This document shows, in pieces, positions 61,506 through 64,000 of a stretch of 64,000 nucleotides of DNA. This DNA comes from Ehretia macrophylla (Eukaryota > Streptophyta > Magnoliopsida > Boraginales > Ehretiaceae): positions 36,867,052 to 36,931,051 of the forward strand of contig CM075772.1 of assembly GCA_037974665.1 (NCBI GenBank). The letters are read 5' to 3'. A program made the position numbers and the translations under genes. The notes beneath the pieces were generated by a model. That model saw nothing but the letters and a program-made list of their open reading frames with translations, did no database searches and had not been told where the DNA came from. Within the stretch, counting starts at the first letter, position 1. Every line of letters begins with the position of its first letter.

Positions 61506-62516
61506 CCTATGGTCATCACTGCCACAACCCGTACATTTACCACTCTTCCTCTAGCAGTGAGCCTCAATATGCCCCGATCGATTACAATAATTACACTGCT
61601 GATTTTGCCTAACTGCAGTGTTTCCTATAGGTGCTGGGGCTCTAGCAGTAGTAGGAGTTGTACCTCCCTACTAGGGTCTAGTCACAGCTGGCCTAGCCTG
61701 AATCTGCTGCTGTGGCTGATACGGACGTTACTGAGGAACCTGTGCAGAAGTCTGATACTGCCTCGGCTGACTGCTCTTAGCTAACATCTCAGCCTTCCGT
61801 TTCTGAAACTTCAAGGCTACCTGAAATGCCTCGGGAAAAGTAGTGTAGGTCTGCCCAGTCAAATGCAACTGAATATCCATTCTCAGCCCACGGACAAACC
61901 TATGAATCATCCTCCTAGCCAGCCGTACCAACTCGGGCATATACCGCGACAGGCTAACAAACCTAGCCTCGTACTGTGCAACAGTCATATTTCCCTGCTT
62001 CAGGGCCACAAACTCATCTTCCCTCCTTTCCATAGCCATCTCGGGAATATACTTATCCCGAAACTCACTCATAAAATCATCCCATAAATGTGGAACATCC
62101 TCACAATCCCACCTCAATCTGACAGTATTCCACCACTCCTCTGCATCACCCTCAAACAAGAATGACGCATAATCTATTATTGCCTCATTTGTGTACCTCA
62201 AAGCGGTGAAAATCTTCTCAACACGATTAATCCATCTCTCGGCCACCTCATCATCCGGCTCTCCGAAGAACTTTCCTGGCTCGTGCCTCAGAAATTTCTC
62301 TAACTGGTTATTCTCAACTCTATACCCCTGTCCACCAGGATTAGCTTGATTTCCCTGGGGATTATTCCTGTCCTGCCTCTGTTCATGCAGCACCTGTGTA
62401 ATCCGGTCTACTGCAGTAGTCATAGTAGCCATAAACTGCTCAGGCAACGGCTGCTGACCCTGTTCTGCTGCCTCTTCATTTGATCCTATACCTTGAGTAC
62501 CACGACGTGGCGGCAT
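61506..62516 (-). pseudogene. Family C gag
   Basis: Starts ATG at 62516 (MPPRRGTQGIGS). 262 codons are open to 61728, with the plant gypsy Gag domain (FFGEPDDEVAERWINRVEKI, FEGDAEEWWNTV, FRDKYIPEMAMERR, QYEARFVSLSRYMPELV). After the stop at 61728 the knuckle (CNYCNRSGHIEAHC, about 61560-61600) remains readable, with further stops at about 61670 and 61555. Homologous to family A gag but clearly diverged. Confidence 0.9.
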
Positions 62517-62809
62517 AGTGGCAATTCACAATAGCTGGCAACATTTAAAAGCAGTTTATAGACAGAAATATAGCACATAAGATTAGATAACACTCAAGTC
62601 AATAACAATCAATCATTCTAACACGCAATTCACATAACACAAGATTGACATGCCAAACTAATTCACTTTAAACACATAAGCACTCCAAGTTCACAAAGTC
62701 ATGCTATAACATTTTCTTTCCACCTAACAATTATACAATAACACTCTAGCATTTTGGACCTTTACCCCACAGACCGAGAAACATATCCAGGCTCATGCAA
62801 GACTATTAT
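62517..62809 (-). other. Untranslated leader of family C
   Basis: A/C-rich, non-coding sequence between gag and the PBS, comparable in place to 40114-40447. Confidence 0.65.
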
Positions 62810-62821
62810 GCTCTAATACCA
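62810..62821 (-). other. Primer binding site of family C (one substitution)
   Basis: The minus strand reads TGGTATTAGAGC, one base from the tRNA-Met complement TGGTATCAGAGC, eight bases inside the 5' LTR edge. Confidence 0.85.
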
Positions 62822-62829
62822 CCTAAAGA

Positions 62830-64000
62830 TGTCACGCACCGACCCGACCCCGCAAAAGCCCAAGCCCGGACCTGACACACGGACGGAGTCTCCTCTATAC
62901 CGCGGACGATCCAAAAAACCTAAAATCATCATAATACTTGCGAAAGCCATAAAACAACTCAAACAAGCCAACTTTCTTTGAAACATACATTTCTTATTAA
63001 TCAACTTTGCAACCCAAAAATGATATGCATACTACACAAGTATTTATGCCACTAATCAATTCCATTAGCATGCATTTTCTTACTAGTCACAAGAGTATAA
63101 GTTTACAACTTTACATTCTTTCAACTTATACAACATAAGACCGTAGAGGCCTCAAACTAGAAAATACATACAAGGCTACAAGCCTCAAAATTAAGCGACA
63201 TCCAAGCAATAAACATAACAAGCATGGCTCGCACAAAATCTGGTAACCAACCACCAGCACAGAGAAGTGCTATCACGGAAACACCTCTACCTGCTCCTCC
63301 TCCTCTATTACCTCGATAGGGTCTGCTTCAACTACTCCTGTAAAATGTAGTATAGAGAGGAATGAGCAAAAACTATTGCTCAGCGAAGGCAATTGGTCTC
63401 AAGGACGGAGATGAGAGGAGTATGCAATGCAATTAGTCAAGCAATACATACAAATCATATAGAGATACAACCAAAGCGAACAATAAAGCAAGGCAAGTAT
63501 TTAAAGCTGCAAACACTCATTCAAAGGATACGATACTCTTTTCACGAGCAACTTTCAAACACGAATTCGATGACGACGCGCCGGCCCAAACCACCTTATA
63601 ATACTAGTTTGGAATACCCCAGAAGTATCCATCAACCTACGACCCAAAACTCCTTGGGAAGCAACTGAAGCGAGAAGAGGGAATAGCAGCGAAGCTAGAG
63701 CAACCAACACTGGCAACCTGAGGCTACCCAAAGAGGCCCATCACTCACGCGCGAGACACTATGCAATGCAAGACTCGATACTAGGCGATAAACAAGCGAT
63801 AAAGCCACACGTGAGAGAATAACAAAGTAGGTTACTCTCGCACGCAATAGCAGCAATTGATAAGCATTTCAATCCAAATCAATTCAAACAAGTATTTCAA
63901 GCAACCCTAAGCATTCTATAGGCATAAAGTCAAGAAAAAAAACAAAACACAAATCGGCCCCAACTATCAAAACACTACCATTTCCAAATGAGTCATGAGT
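62830..64000 (-). repeat. 5' LTR of family C, partial
   Basis: Starts TGTCACGCACCGACCCGA and follows 55654 onward for the 1171 bp present, with few differences (for example 55681 against 62857, and short length changes in A runs). The other end is outside the window. Confidence 0.9.

Larger units (their letters stand above)
55654..64000 (-). mobile_element. Family C Ty3/gypsy element, right end outside window
   Basis: 3' LTR 55654-57933, PPT, broken gag-pol, PBS and the first 1171 bp of the 5' LTR (62830 on). The same Tekay-like plan as family A. The pol text is close to family A, but it has frameshifts and stops throughout, so it is older. It inserted into the copia protease region; the left TSD copy would be AGGGT (55649-55653), with the partner outside. 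Confidence 0.92.

Noticed and set aside
1-64000. CRISPR array, bacterial operon or integron
   Set aside because: No regular spacer-repeat pattern was seen; all repeats are LTRs or small dispersed mitochondrial repeats.

Overview
The window looks like plant nuclear DNA, most likely from a eudicot. It is a block of about 20 kb of old mitochondrial DNA (a NUMT) cut into pieces by LTR retrotransposons. The mitochondrial pieces carry the angiosperm gene runs rpl2-(rps19)-rps3-rpl16 (+ strand) and atp8-cox3-sdh4 (- strand). rps3 keeps its group II intron, yet rpl2, rps3, rpl16, cox3 and atp8 all carry stops or frameshifts. The transposons are long-LTR Ty3/gypsy elements with a chromodomain-like pol end (Tekay/Del type) and one Ty1/copia element of SIRE type. 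Full target site duplications (TSDs) and nested insertions favour a nuclear location over a live mitochondrial genome. I see no intact cellular gene.

Layout. 1-7476: internally deleted gypsy element (family D, - strand) with a family A solo LTR inside its left LTR. 7477-16210: mitochondrial piece 1 (rpl2/rps19 chimera, rps3, rpl16, then unassigned DNA). 16211-23259: family B element with both LTRs, PBS and PPT but no gag-pol (LARD-like). 23260-30544: mitochondrial piece 2 (a LINE fragment, sdh4, cox3, atp8, a nad5-headed chimera). 30545-45910: three-level nest, in which a family A solo LTR contains a family B solo LTR, which contains a 10,026-bp full-length family A element (32930-42955). 45911-46195: mitochondrial piece 3. 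46196-48636: family B solo LTR. 48637-52359: mitochondrial piece 4. 52360-55653: left part of a copia element. 55654-64000: family C gypsy element inserted in the copia element and running off the window.

Families A-D share LTRs of about 2.3-2.8 kb starting TGT(C/A)AC and ending (C/T)ACA, an initiator-tRNA-Met type PBS (TGGTATCAGAGC), and, where not deleted, an AAGGGGG-type PPT. Only the full-length family A element is close to intact, and it has two gag stops and an altered protease active site, so no element here looks autonomous. Most mitochondrial spacer (12.1-16.2, 23.3-24.9 and 48.6-52.4 kb) shows no recognisable gene. Its most interesting content is a small dispersed repeat that also interrupts the LINE fragment, which suggests that the LINE passed through the mitochondrion before returning to the nucleus.
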